From Prevotellaceae bacterium KH2P17 (GTDB lineage: Bacteria; Bacteroidota; Bacteroidia; Bacteroidales; Bacteroidaceae), in the NCBI GenBank assembly GCA_900199655.1, contig FZRE01000007.1, positions 66,553-130,552 of the forward strand: DNA of 64,000 nt. The letters run 5' to 3'. How positions within the stretch are numbered: the first letter of the stretch is position 1; the number at the start of each line of letters is the position of its first letter. The notes under the pieces are model-generated. The model saw only the letters and a list, made by a program, of their open reading frames with translations. It made no database searches and was not told the origin of the DNA. Both the position numbers and the translations under genes were made by a program. Below are positions 1 through 8,562 of this stretch, piece by piece.

Positions 1-235
1 GAGAAGGGGGAGGGTTCCAACCTACTCGTTATCAAAGAAATAGGGAGGAGGTTCACTGATTACCTCACTCACGGCCACTCTTCCAAGAAAAGAAAGTATA
101 GAAAGGGCCTCTCCCGCAACCCCTCACCCAAGGAGAGGGGAACAAAAGAAACAGAAAACAAATGGAAAACAATAAACTTCAACCAGATAAAACCTCCCCT
201 CTCTTTCGGAGAGGGGATGGGGGTGAGGTCTCCGG
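1..235. repeat. GC-rich hairpin repeats at left edge, running into the Lol permease gene
   Basis: Two related imperfect hairpin elements lie here. One is at about 105-140 (CTCTCCCGCAACCCCTC then AAGGAGAGGGG). The other is at about 190-230 (CCCCTCTCTTTCGGAGAGGGG, followed by GGGGGTGAGG). They resemble the GGGGAGG hairpins found throughout the window but belong to a diverged type. The second element lies inside the open frame that begins at 162. No gene could be supported in bases 1-161: one frame stays open from the window edge but shows no recognisable protein. Confidence 0.6.
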
Positions 236-1475
236 TGGGGCCGGAAGTGAGGTCTCCTTCCCTTTCTTCATCGCCCGCCGTTACCTGTTTTCCAAGAAGA
301 GTACGCACGCCATCAACATCATCAGCCTTATCTCCGTCGTTGGCGTTGCCGTGGCCACAATGGCACTTGTCATTGTATTGAGCGTGTTCAACGGCTTTCA
401 CGATTTGGTTGCCTCCCTCTTTACCACCTTCGACCCACAGCTTAAAATCGTGCCCGTACAGGGAAAGACGGCCCCTGCCGACGACCCCCTGCTGCTCAAG
501 GTGCGCCACCTGCCGGCCATCGACGTGGCCACCGAGTGCATGGAAGACAACGCCCTGGCCATGTACCAGGACAAACAGGCCATGGTGACGCTGAAGGGTG
601 TGGACGATAACTTTGCCGAGCTGACCCACATTACCGATATTCTCTACGGCGACGGTGAGTTCGATCTCCACGCCGCCAACCTCAACTACGGCACCATCGG
701 CATACAGCTGGCCCAGCAACTGGGCACGGGCGCCCGCTGGCAGGGCGGGCTGCGCATCTACGCTCCGGTACGTGAAGGGCAGCTGGACCTCTCGAACCCC
801 GCTGCCGGGTTCACGCTCGACTCGCTCGATTCGCCCGGAGTGGTGTTCCAGGTCAAGCAGACCAAGTACGACCGCAACTACATCATAGCCCCCATAGCCT
901 TTGCCCGGAGCCTCTTCGGCCAGCAGGGCAGGCTCTCCTCACTGGAGCTGCGCGTCAAGAGCGGAACCGATCTGGGCGCCGTGAAGCGCGAAATCAAGGA
1001 TATCGTAGGCCCCAAGTACCGCGTGCTCGACCGCTTTGAACAGCAGGACGACACGTTCAAAATCATGACCATAGAGAAGCTGATAGCCTACATCTTCCTT
1101 ACGTTCATCCTCGTGGTGGCCTGCTTCAACATCATCGGTTCACTCTCCATGCTCATCATAGACAAGAAAGCAGACGTGGCAACGCTGCGCAACCTGGGCG
1201 CCACCGACAAGCAGATAACGCGCATCTTCCTCTTCGAAGGGCGCATGATAGCTGCCGTAGGCGCCGTTGTGGGCATCGTCTTGGGCCTGCTGCTCTGTCT
1301 GTTGCAGCAGCAGTTCGGCCTCGTGAGGCTCGGCGACAGCGACGGTTCCTTCATCGTCGACGCCTATCCGGTGAGCGTGCACTACCTCGACGTGCTCCTC
1401 ATCTTCCTCACCGTAATAGCCGTAAGCTGGCTCTCCGTGTGGTACCCCGTGAGGTTCCTCAAGCTGAAAGAATAA
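162..1475 (+). CDS. LolC/LolE-type lipoprotein-releasing ABC transporter permease
   Basis: Inner-membrane permease of the FtsX/MacB class. In the Lol system such proteins, driven by LolD, extract lipoproteins from the inner membrane and pass them to the periplasmic carrier. Visible features are the family opening FIARRYLFSKKSTHAINIIS (about residues 35-54), a first membrane segment near 50-75, a large periplasmic domain, and three C-terminal segments near 310-335, 360-385 and 408-430. The usual start lies directly before FIARRYL, but no in-frame ATG, GTG or TTG exists there. Translation apparently begins at 162, which adds about 33 residues encoded largely by a repeat hairpin. No LolD ATPase is adjacent. 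The family call is strong; LolC versus LolE is not resolved. Confidence 0.88.
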   Translation: MENNKLQPDKTSPLFRRGDGGEVSGGAGSEVSFPFFIARRYLFSKKSTHAINIISLISVVGVAVATMALVIVLSVFNGFHDLVASLFTTFDPQLKIVPVQGKTAPADDPLLLKVRHLPAIDVATECMEDNALAMYQDKQAMVTLKGVDDNFAELTHITDILYGDGEFDLHAANLNYGTIGIQLAQQLGTGARWQGGLRIYAPVREGQLDLSNPAAGFTLDSLDSPGVVFQVKQTKYDRNYIIAPIAFARSLFGQQGRLSSLELRVKSGTDLGAVKREIKDIVGPKYRVLDRFEQQDDTFKIMTIEKLIAYIFLTFILVVACFNIIGSLSMLIIDKKADVATLRNLGATDKQITRIFLFEGRMIAAVGAVVGIVLGLLLCLLQQQFGLVRLGDSDGSFIVDAYPVSVHYLDVLLIFLTVIAVSWLSVWYPVRFLKLKE

Positions 1476-1534
1476 AAGAATTGTGCCCACGCGGTACAAC
1501 TCTTTTTCCTGCTCTTCCCTTCCCTTTTTCTTGA

Positions 1535-1914
1535 TACTGCCTTTCAAGCCCCTTGAAGCATAGCTCCAACGGCGTTGATGATGCCCTTCAGGAGGCTTGA
1601 AGGGCAGCTTTCATTCTCTTCCTTATAATTAGTTGATTGATAGCCGGTTGCATGTCGGTTTCCGAAAGCGCCGCTACCGGGTAGTCATCCCCTCCTCCGC
1701 CTCCCCTTTCCAAGGGGAGGATACCGGCTTGCCTTGTGGATTTTAGTAGGAAATTTCGTGCTCTTAAGCTACTCGTTCTATAACTAAAGCAGCTAAAATA
1801 ATACTTTGTTACTCTGTCTTTAATCCACTTCAGCAGCTAAAAAATTACTCTGTTACTCTGTCTTTTAACCACTTCAGCAGCTAAAAAAATACGCTGTTAC
1901 TCTGTCTTTAACCT
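1535..1914. repeat. Intergenic repeat block: D palindromes, A hairpin (minus), three B units
   Basis: The 473-bp gap between two convergent genes holds only repeats. At 1535-1608 are TTCAAG..CTTGAA-type palindromes (family D). At 1685-1727 is a GGGGAGG hairpin in minus orientation (family A), ending in GGATACC. At 1788-1914 are three tandem copies, about 43 bp apart, of the B element (core TACTCTGTTACTCTGTC). No ORF or RNA gene is evident. Confidence 0.85.
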
Positions 1915-1948
1915 GCAGCAAGCGCATAGCAGCACTATCTCCGCAGAG

Positions 1949-2581
1949 CTACTCTTGCTTTTTGCGGATGATGGTGAGGCCGTCGCGCAGCGGCAGAATT
2001 ACCTTCTCCACCCGGCGGTCGCGCGCTACAAAGTCGTTGAAGGCCGCTATGCCCTGCGTCTGGTGGTCGTTCGCGTACGCAGGGTCAACCACATGGCCGT
2101 CCCAGAGCGTGTTGTCGGCCAGGATGAAGCCGCCCGGGCGCAGCACACCGAGCGCCATCTCGTAGGTTTGCAGATAGGTGCGCTTGTCGCCGTCGATAAA
2201 CACCATGTCGAACACCACGCCCAGTTTGGGAGCCTCCACATTGGCGTCGCCGATGCGGAAGTCAATCTTCGAGGCCACTGCCGACTGCTCTATCCACGGG
2301 CGTGTGAAGTCTTCCATCTCGTCGTTTATCTCGAACGTCCACACCTTTCCGCCCTCTTCGAGTCCCTGAGCCATGCAGATGGCGCTGTAGCCGCTAAAGG
2401 TTCCCACCTCCAGAACGTTCCTGGGGCGGAGCATCTGCACCACCATCTTGAGCCAGCGGCCCTGCAGATGGCCGCTTGCCATGCGTCCGTGGATGGTGTG
2501 CAGGTTCGTGGCACGCCACAGGTTGTACAGGTACGGGTCCTCCGGGTCTATGTGGGCGTCGATGTACTCGTCTGTAGTCAT
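1949..2581 (-). CDS. Class I SAM-dependent O-methyltransferase (caffeoyl-CoA OMT-like)
   Basis: A 210-residue methyltransferase of the O-methyltransferase family 3 type, which transfers methyl from SAM to a hydroxyl on an unknown small substrate. The SAM-binding motif VGTFSGYSAICMA sits at about residues 55-67, the acidic EIND strand follows, and the conserved VFIDGDKRTY with NTLWDG forms the metal and catechol-type site. The ATG at 2581 overlaps the stop of the upstream aroQ by 4 bp (ATGA), so the two are probably translated together. A longer frame extends upstream but only into aroQ. The substrate cannot be inferred. Confidence 0.88.
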   Translation of the reverse strand: MTTDEYIDAHIDPEDPYLYNLWRATNLHTIHGRMASGHLQGRWLKMVVQMLRPRNVLEVGTFSGYSAICMAQGLEEGGKVWTFEINDEMEDFTRPWIEQSAVASKIDFRIGDANVEAPKLGVVFDMVFIDGDKRTYLQTYEMALGVLRPGGFILADNTLWDGHVVDPAYANDHQTQGIAAFNDFVARDRRVEKVILPLRDGLTIIRKKQE

Positions 2582-3009
2582 GGCTCGCTCACGCCGTTCA
2601 GGATGGCCTCTACGGCCAGCCGGTAGCTGTCGAGGCCGAATCCGGCAATCACGCCCTTGCAGCCCGCGCTGATGAGGGAGCGGTGGCGGAACTCCTCGCG
2701 GCCGTGTACGTTGCTGATGTGAACCTCCACCACGGGGCACGGCAGCGAGCGGATGCAGTCCAGCAGGGCTATGCTGGTGTGCGTGTAGGCACCGGCGTTG
2801 AGCACGATGCCGTCGAAGCTGAAGCCCACTTCCTGCATCTTGTCTATCAGCTCGCCCTCGATGTTGCTCTGGTAGTAGTGCAGCTGCACCTCCGGATAGC
2901 GGGCCTGCAGCCCCGGCAGATAGCTCTCGAAGGAGCTCTTGCCGTAAATGCCCGGCTCCCTGACGCCGAGCAGGTTCAGGTTAGGGCCGTTAATGATTTG
3001 TATCTTCAT
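2578..3009 (-). CDS. aroQ: 3-dehydroquinate dehydratase, type II
   Basis: Cytoplasmic shikimate-pathway enzyme converting 3-dehydroquinate to 3-dehydroshikimate. The 143-residue length is normal for type II enzymes. The opening IINGPNLNLLGVREPGIYG carries the catalytic tyrosine and the flexible-loop arginine. NAGAYTHTS, EVHISNVHGREEFRH and SAGCKGVIAGFG follow in the usual order. The start was set at 3009 because the conserved motif begins three residues later; an in-frame start at 3042 would place the promoter inside the gene. Its promoter is one arm of a perfect palindrome shared with divergent xerD. Confidence 0.96.
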   Translation of the reverse strand: MKIQIINGPNLNLLGVREPGIYGKSSFESYLPGLQARYPEVQLHYYQSNIEGELIDKMQEVGFSFDGIVLNAGAYTHTSIALLDCIRSLPCPVVEVHISNVHGREEFRHRSLISAGCKGVIAGFGLDSYRLAVEAILNGVSEP

Positions 3010-3019
3010 GCTTTTTTTC

Positions 3020-3037
3020 TTATCTTTGCAAAGATAA
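3020..3037. promoter_or_regulatory. Bidirectional promoter: perfect 18-bp palindrome with TATCTTTGCA on both strands
   Basis: TTATCTTTGCAAAGATAA reads the same on both strands and contains the Bacteroidota -7 motif TATCTTTG in each direction. The minus copy lies about 20 bp before the aroQ start, and the plus copy about 80 bp before xerD. One symmetrical sequence may therefore position sigma factor for both genes. Confidence 0.75.
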
Positions 3038-3107
3038 CGCAAACCCGTGTGACTGCCAAAGCATTTCCGCTTTTATTTTCATGCGGCGGCGGCCAATACA
3101 TTGCAAG

Positions 3108-4055
3108 ATGAAGCAACAAACCGACAAGAATACTGCTGCCGACATGGTGCGAACCTACCAGCGCTACCTGAAGCTGGAGAAGAACTACTCGCCCAACACC
3201 ATCGAGGCCTATCTCAACGACCTGCGGCACCTGCTCGCCTTCCTGAAGGAGAACAGCCTACCGCCCGCCGACGTGCAGCTGGAGGACTTGGAGCGCTTTG
3301 CCGCCACCCTGCACGACAGCGGCATCGGCCCCACCTCGCAGGCCCGCATCCTCAGCGGCGTGCGTTCGTTCTACCGCTATCTGCTGCTCGACGGCTTCAT
3401 CGACGCCGACCCCACCGAACTGTTGGAGTCTCCAAGGCTGGGCGAGCACCTGCCCGAGGTGCTCTCTACGCAGGAGGTAGACGCCCTGGAGGCCTCCATC
3501 GACCTCTCGAAGCCCGAAGGACAGCGCAACAAAGCCATCATCGAAGTGCTCTTCTCGTGCGGACTGCGCGTCTCGGAGCTTGTTAACCTCAAGTTCTCCG
3601 ACCTCTACATCGACGAGCAATACGTGCGCGTACTGGGCAAAGGCAGCAAGGAGCGGCTCGTGCCCATATCGCCCAAGGCCGTCAAAGAGCTCAAGCTGTG
3701 GTTCTTCGACCGCAACCTGCTGCGCATAAAGCCCGGAGAAGAGGACTATGTGTTCCTCAACCGGCGCGGCCATCACCTCACCCGAACCATGATACTCATC
3801 ATGATAAAGCGGCAGGCCCAGGCTGCCGGCATCCGCAAGACTATCTCTCCGCACACGCTCCGCCACAGTTTTGCCACCGCGCTGCTGCAGGGCGGGGCCG
3901 ACCTTCGTGCCATTCAGGCCATGTTGGGGCATGAGGACATCGGCACGACGGAGATTTACACCCACATAGACACCACCACCCTGCGCGAGGAAATACTCAC
4001 TCACCACCCCCGCAACATGCGCCACAGCGAGCCCGATGGCGGTACCGGAGACTGA
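3108..4055 (+). CDS. xerD: Tyrosine site-specific recombinase XerD
   Basis: Housekeeping recombinase that, with XerC, resolves chromosome dimers at dif. The N-terminal SAM-like core-binding domain (YQRYLKLEKNYSPNTIEAYL) is followed by the catalytic domain. Its active-site residues are present: R in CGLRVSEL, K in GKGSKERLVP, H-x-x-R in HTLRHSFAT, H in LGHEDIGTTEIYTH, and the nucleophilic Y in EIYTH. The 315-residue length is typical. An ATG at 3081 is also in frame; 3108 was preferred because it gives the usual N-terminus. No integrase-associated att site or mobile cargo is nearby, so this is the cellular enzyme. A hairpin (ACCGGAG/CTCCGGT, 4044-4064) straddles the stop codon. Confidence 0.92.
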   Translation: MKQQTDKNTAADMVRTYQRYLKLEKNYSPNTIEAYLNDLRHLLAFLKENSLPPADVQLEDLERFAATLHDSGIGPTSQARILSGVRSFYRYLLLDGFIDADPTELLESPRLGEHLPEVLSTQEVDALEASIDLSKPEGQRNKAIIEVLFSCGLRVSELVNLKFSDLYIDEQYVRVLGKGSKERLVPISPKAVKELKLWFFDRNLLRIKPGEEDYVFLNRRGHHLTRTMILIMIKRQAQAAGIRKTISPHTLRHSFATALLQGGADLRAIQAMLGHEDIGTTEIYTHIDTTTLREEILTHHPRNMRHSEPDGGTGD

Positions 4056-4138
4056 AACTCCGGTCTCCCGCCCGTCCCAAAAGGCAGAGACCGGGGTGCC
4101 TAACGATTGACAGGGAGGCGCCGGAGCATACGGGCAGG

Positions 4139-4208
4139 ACCTTTCGACACCTGTCGCACAATCGTTCCACACCTGTCTCACAATCGTTTGACAGGTGTCG
4201 AAAGTTCG
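4139..4208. repeat. Family C 70-bp palindromic element, copy 1
   Basis: The ends CTTTCGACACCTGTCGCAC and TTTGACAGGTGTCGAAAG are inverted repeats. The interior repeats the motif CACCTGTC..CAATCGTT directly. Three further copies occur in this window (15351, 34926, 46888). Confidence 0.9.
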
Positions 4209-4275
4209 CGGACGATAGCTTTTACACCCACGCCTGCTACTTAACCGCACCTTAAAACAAGGTGCAGGCAGCGTT

Positions 4276-4546
4276 TCCTCCCCTTAGAAAGGGGAGGTTA
4301 GGAGGGGATGATGCACGCAACAAGCATGAGGTAAGACTGCTGATAATCATCCCCTCCCCCGCCTCCCCTTTCCAAGGGGAGGATACCAGTTAGCCTTTCG
4401 GCTTGTCTGTAATTATCAATTCCTGCCAACAAGCAATGCTACAGCAATACGAAAATTACGCTGTTACTCTGTCTTAAAACAGCAGCTACTTTGTCTCAAA
4501 GCCACAAAAGCAGCCGAAAAAACACGCTGTTACTTTGTCTTTAATA
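4276..4546. repeat. Repeat block: A(+)/A(-) hairpin pair followed by B elements
   Basis: An A hairpin in plus orientation at 4276-4313 and one in minus orientation at 4347-4388 form an inverted pair with a short spacer. Degenerate B elements follow at about 4450-4546 (TTACGCTGTTACTCTGTC and variants). With the family C element, this accounts for most of the 644-bp xerD to M16 gap. The remainder, before the promoter at 4654, shows nothing recognisable. Confidence 0.88.
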
Positions 4547-4653
4547 ATCAGCAACAAACCTGCAGCAGCCCGGGCAGCAGGCGCTTCATCTCTTTTTTCA
4601 CCGCCGCTCATATATTTTTAGCTTGTCCGCATCGGCGAATGGAAGTTTTTTAC

Positions 4654-4661
4654 TACCTTTG
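4654..4661 (+). promoter_or_regulatory. TACCTTTG promoter of the M16 peptidase gene
   Basis: Matches the Bacteroidota -7 consensus TAnnTTTG, 39 bp before the ATG, which implies a leader of about 35 nt. An AT-rich segment precedes it. Confidence 0.65.
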
Positions 4662-4699
4662 CGAAAAGATAAAAGATTAATAACCAAACCATTCCATTC

Positions 4700-7522
4700 A
4701 TGATGAAACTCAGAAATCTACTCTTAGTTACATTGCTGTTTGTGGCCGGCATGGCGCAGGCTCAGTTCGAGATGCCCGCCATTCCTACCGACACGGCGGT
4801 CAGAATAGGCCGACTGGACAACGGACTGACCTACTACATCCGCTACAACAACTGGCCCGAACACCGCGCCAACTTCTACATTGCGCAGAAGGTGGGCTCC
4901 ATCCAGGAGGAAGAAAGCCAGCGCGGACTGGCTCACTTCCTGGAACACATGGCCTTCAACGGCTCCAAACACTTCAAGGGCAACGACCTCATAGAATGGT
5001 GCCGCAGCAATGGCATCGAGTTCGGGGCCGACCTCAACGCCTACACCTCCATCGACCAGACGGTGTACAACATCAACAACGTGCCCACGACGCGGCAGAG
5101 CATGCTCGACTCGTGCCTGCTCATACTGAGCGACTGGTCTACAGGACTGCTGCTGGAGCAGGCCGAAATAGAAAAGGAACGCGGCGTTATACACGAGGAG
5201 TGGCGCCTGCGCACGAGGGCATCGAGCCGTATGTTCGAGCGTAACCTGGAGAAGCTGTACCCCGGAAGCAAGTACGGGCGCCGCTATCCGATAGGACTCA
5301 TGAGCGTGATAGACAACTTCAAGCGCCAGGAGCTGGTAGATTACTACCACAAATGGTACCACCCGTCGCATCAAGGCATTATAGTAGTGGGCGATGTGGA
5401 CGTAAACCACGTGGAAGCAGAAATCAAGAAGCTCTTCGGATCGGTCAAGAACCCGGCCAACGAGGCACCTATCGTAGACGAGCAGGTACCCGACAACGCC
5501 ACGCCCATTGTGGTAATAGACAAGGATAAGGAGCAACAAACGAGCGTGGTGGATGTGATGTTCAAGCACGACGTGTTCCCCGACAGCCTCAAGAGCAACG
5601 TGGGCTACCTGCTGTACGGCTACATGAAGAACGCCGCCATAACCATGCTGGACAACCGCTACACCGAGGCGGCACAGAAAGCCGACTGCCCCTACGTGAA
5701 TGCAGAGGCCTCCGACGACAACTACATCTTCTCCAAGACCAAGGACGCGTTCACCGTCAGCGTGCAGCCCAAGGACATGCAGCACACCGCCGAGGCCCTG
5801 CAGGCCGCCCTGACCGAGGCCCGCCGCGCCGCCGAATTTGGCTTCACGGCCACTGAGTACAAGCGTTTCCAGGACAACTACATCAGTTCACTGGACAAGG
5901 CCTACAGCAACAAGGACAAACGCTACACCTCGCAGTTCTACTCGGAGTGCCTGGGGCACTTCTTGACCAGCGAGCCCATGCCGCCCATCGAGTTCACCTA
6001 CCAGACCATGAAGCAAATGGTGCCCATGATACCTGTAGATGGCGTGAACGAAATGATGAAGGAGTTTCTGCCCCAAAGCGACTCTAACATGGTTATCATC
6101 AACTTCAACAACGAGAAGGAAGGCAACGTGTACCCCACCGAGGCACAGCTGCTGGGAGCCGTGAAGGCCGCCCGCGAGGCACAGATTGCAGCCTACGTGG
6201 ACAACGTGAAGAACGAACCGCTCATCAAGGAGCTGCCCAAAGCCGGCAAGATAAAGAAGGAAACGCGCAACGAGAAGCTCGGCTACACCAGCCTGGAGCT
6301 CTCCAACGGCGTAAAGGTTAACCTCAAGCAGACCGATTACAAGAAAGACCAGGTGCTCCTCTCGGGCACAGGAGGCGGCGGTTCGTCGCTCTACGGCGAG
6401 CCTGATTACGTGAACCTGAAGACCTTCAACGACGTGATAGGCATCAGCGGACTGGGTAACTTCTCCAGCACCGAACTGCAGAAAGCCCTCGCGGGCAAGA
6501 TAGCAAACGCCGACCTGATGATGAGCGAGCGCCGGATGCTCGTCTCCGGCAACTCCACTCCCAAGGATGTGGAGACCATGTTGCAAATGGTGTACCTCTA
6601 TTTTACCAACATCAGGAAGGACCCCGACGCCTTCCACAACCTCACCCAGCAGTATGACGTGGCGCTGAAGAACCGTGCCCTCTCGCCCGAAACGGCTGTG
6701 AGCGACTCGCTTACAGCCACTCTCTACGACCATAACAAGCGCCTCAAACCACTACTGCAGGCCGACGTGCCCCACATCGACTACGACCGCATTCTCACCC
6801 TGGCCAAGGAGCGCACCGCTTCGGCACAGGGATGGACGTTCAACATCGTGGGCAACTTCGACGAGGCTACCATCCGCCAGCTCGTTTGCCAGTATCTGGG
6901 CGCCCTGCCTGCCAAGGGCAAGGCCGAAAGCAGCAAGCGCGCATCGTACACAACGAAGCGGAACGTGGAGAACAAGTTCACCCGCAAGATGGAAACTCCT
7001 AAGGCCATGGCCTACATGGTGTGGCACAACGACCAGCTGCCCTATACGCTCGAGGGCGACATACAGGCCGACATGGCCGGCCAGGTGCTCTCGATGGTGT
7101 ACCTGAAGCAGATACGCGAGGAGGCCAGTGCTGCCTACACGTGCGGCGCTTACGCCAACTCATCGGTCGACGACGATGGTACGCACGAGTACAACCTCCT
7201 TGGCGTGTGCCCCATGAAGCCCGAGAAGCGGGACATCGCACTCAAGATTATGAGCGAGGAAGCCGTTAAACTGGGCACCACCTGCGACGCCGAGATGCTG
7301 AACAAGGTAAAGGCGGCGATGCTGAAAAATGCCGACGACCGCGTAAAGACCAACACCTACTGGAACAACATCATAGGTACGTACGAGCGCGTGGGCCTCG
7401 ACACCCACACCGACTACAAGCGGCTGGTGGAGGCGCAGACGCCGCAGAGCGTGTCGGCCTTCATGAAGAAGTTCCTCGAAACGGGCAACAAGGTGAGCGT
7501 CATCATGCTGCCGCAGGAGTAG
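4700..7522 (+). CDS. Secreted M16 (insulinase/pitrilysin-type) zinc metallopeptidase
   Basis: A 940-residue exported peptidase expected to cleave peptides in the periplasm or at the cell surface. A signal peptide (LRNLLLVTLLFVAGMAQAQ) precedes a first M16 domain with the inverted zinc motif HFLEH (H79, E82, H83). The distal glutamate lies in the EKERGVIHEEWR region. A second, catalytically silent M16 repeat begins near residue 530 and lacks HxxEH, as expected for two-repeat clam-shell family members. Either of two adjacent ATGs (4700 or 4703) may be used. The gene is monocistronic, with its own promoter and a strong terminator. The substrate is unknown. Confidence 0.93.
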   Translation: MMKLRNLLLVTLLFVAGMAQAQFEMPAIPTDTAVRIGRLDNGLTYYIRYNNWPEHRANFYIAQKVGSIQEEESQRGLAHFLEHMAFNGSKHFKGNDLIEWCRSNGIEFGADLNAYTSIDQTVYNINNVPTTRQSMLDSCLLILSDWSTGLLLEQAEIEKERGVIHEEWRLRTRASSRMFERNLEKLYPGSKYGRRYPIGLMSVIDNFKRQELVDYYHKWYHPSHQGIIVVGDVDVNHVEAEIKKLFGSVKNPANEAPIVDEQVPDNATPIVVIDKDKEQQTSVVDVMFKHDVFPDSLKSNVGYLLYGYMKNAAITMLDNRYTEAAQKADCPYVNAEASDDNYIFSKTKDAFTVSVQPKDMQHTAEALQAALTEARRAAEFGFTATEYKRFQDNYISSLDKAYSNKDKRYTSQFYSECLGHFLTSEPMPPIEFTYQTMKQMVPMIPVDGVNEMMKEFLPQSDSNMVIINFNNEKEGNVYPTEAQLLGAVKAAREAQIAAYVDNVKNEPLIKELPKAGKIKKETRNEKLGYTSLELSNGVKVNLKQTDYKKDQVLLSGTGGGGSSLYGEPDYVNLKTFNDVIGISGLGNFSSTELQKALAGKIANADLMMSERRMLVSGNSTPKDVETMLQMVYLYFTNIRKDPDAFHNLTQQYDVALKNRALSPETAVSDSLTATLYDHNKRLKPLLQADVPHIDYDRILTLAKERTASAQGWTFNIVGNFDEATIRQLVCQYLGALPAKGKAESSKRASYTTKRNVENKFTRKMETPKAMAYMVWHNDQLPYTLEGDIQADMAGQVLSMVYLKQIREEASAAYTCGAYANSSVDDDGTHEYNLLGVCPMKPEKRDIALKIMSEEAVKLGTTCDAEMLNKVKAAMLKNADDRVKTNTYWNNIIGTYERVGLDTHTDYKRLVEAQTPQSVSAFMKKFLETGNKVSVIMLPQE

Positions 7523-7569
7523 CACCGCCTCTGCCGCCTTTGTAAGGCGACGAAACGACAGTTTGAAAT

Positions 7570-7624
7570 CTCAACTTCCGGCCGCTGCATGCTGAATGGC
7601 AGGCGGCCGGGAGTTGAGTTTTTT
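7570..7624 (+). terminator. Rho-independent terminator after the M16 gene
   Basis: A 16-bp stem (CTCAACTTCCGGCCGC with GCGGCCGGGAGTTGAG, one G-U pair) and a 17-nt loop, followed directly by six T. It lies 47 bp past the stop codon. Confidence 0.92.
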
Positions 7625-7625
7625 G

Positions 7626-7883
7626 TTGGGTGATGGGGGTGGAATGTCTGGGTGATGGGTGTTAGATGTCTGGGTGATGGGTGTTAGGTGATGGGTGATA
7701 CATGGCTGGTGATGGGTGATAAGGGGGTGTTTGGTGGGTATTCGGGAGGCTCCGGAGGCCGGTAAAAAGGCCTCCGCGTAACCCGCTCATCATGAGCGGG
7801 TTTGTAAAAGGTATCGTTCAAGGGGCTTGAAAGATACCACCAAGGGCCTTGAAAGGCATCTCCAAGGAGCTTGAAGCATACCT
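7626..7883. repeat. Low-complexity GGTGATGGGTG repeats, two hairpins and a family D triple palindrome
   Basis: From 7626 to 7725 the sequence is repeats of TGGGTGATGGGTGTTAGATG and shorter derivatives (family E). Two hairpins follow: GGAGGCC/GGCCTCC (7754-7775) and a perfect AACCCGCTCAT/ATGAGCGGGTT (7780-7802). A family D element at 7811-7883 has three successive AAGG..CTTGAA palindromes separated by about 10 bp. Confidence 0.85.
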
Positions 7884-7978
7884 TTTGTTTTCCAACTTGC
7901 AATCAATTGATTTTCAGCAGCTATCGTTTGTGCACGGAAAAGCCCTGCCGGAGTGGGTTTCATACAATGCAGCAACGG

Positions 7979-8383
7979 TTCCTCCCCTTAGAAAGGGGAG
8001 GTTAGGAGGGGATGATATGTTAAGCAGCAAACTGCTAATTCGTAATTCATAATTCACAATTCATAATTCAGAAGGTGATGGTCTATCCTTCAAGTTAGCT
8101 AATTCCTGCCATCAAATCATCCCCTCCTCCGCCTCCCCTTTCCAAGGGGAGGATACCAGTTTGTCTTCTTGCAAATTGTTGCTGATTTATTCTTGCTATC
8201 AAACAGGCCCATTGCAGCAGGAAAAATACTCTGTTACTCTGTCTTTAAACCTCTGCTGCAACAGGAAAAATACTATGTTACTCTGTCTTTAAACCTCTGC
8301 AGCAACAGAAAAAATACTCTGTTACTCTGTCTTTAAACCTCTGCAGCAGCAGGAAAAATACTATGTTACTCTGTCTTTAAAAC
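7979..8383. repeat. Repeat block: A(+), AATTCATAATTC repeats, A(-), four B units
   Basis: An A hairpin (+) lies at 7979-8016 and an A hairpin (-) at 8117-8158. Between them, at 8036-8071, is an AT-rich tandem of AATTCATAATTCAC-type units. Four regular B units follow at 8215-8383, about 42-43 bp apart, each TACT(C/A)TGTTACTCTGTCTTTAAA plus a CTCTGCAGCAACAG linker. No ORF of substance lies in the 1.1-kb gap between the M16 gene and metK. Confidence 0.9.
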
Positions 8384-8472
8384 ATAGCTCCGCCAAGCGC
8401 TGCAGCAATCAACCGACCCGCCGGTGCTCCCTTTTTAAGGCTGAATAATTTGGGAATGTGGAAAATACTTCG

Positions 8473-8480
8473 TACCTTTG
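8473..8480 (+). promoter_or_regulatory. TACCTTTG promoter of the metK operon
   Basis: A -7 type motif 25-30 bp ahead of the riboswitch aptamer, with TTTG at about 8448 as a possible -33 element. It gives a leader of roughly 138 nt before metK, long for this window. Confidence 0.75.
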
Positions 8481-8508
8481 CACTCGATTTATCATATTAA
8501 GGTTAACA

Positions 8509-8562
8509 CTTGTGGAAGAATTTGGCTGCTTGCAACCACATAAAAAAATGCTAAAACTGCAA
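8509..8562 (+). ncRNA. SAM-II riboswitch aptamer in the metK leader
   Basis: The P1 stem TGTGG/CCACA (8511-8515 with 8536-8540) encloses a loop ending in CTTGCAA. It is followed by an A-rich run and the conserved GCTAAAA (8550-8556). This order, stem-closed loop with UUGCAA, A-rich L3, then GCUAAA, is that of the SAM-II H-type pseudoknot, and the alignment to the crystallised metX aptamer as I recall it is good across these elements. The distal pseudoknot strand is the least certain part. Binding of SAM would be expected to reduce expression of the SAM synthetase gene that begins 61 nt downstream. Confidence 0.78.

Noticed and set aside
1..161. The end of a coding gene at the left window edge
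   Set aside because: One frame stays open from base 1, but it runs through repeat hairpins and shows no recognisable protein ending.
1788..1914. CRISPR-like array for the 43-bp B units
   Set aside because: The linkers between cores are similar to each other instead of unique, cores are only about 25 bp, and the same units recur at many loci without cas genes.
3108..4055. Phage or integrative-element integrase
   Set aside because: The size, N-terminal domain and lack of neighbouring mobile genes or att-like repeats fit housekeeping XerD.
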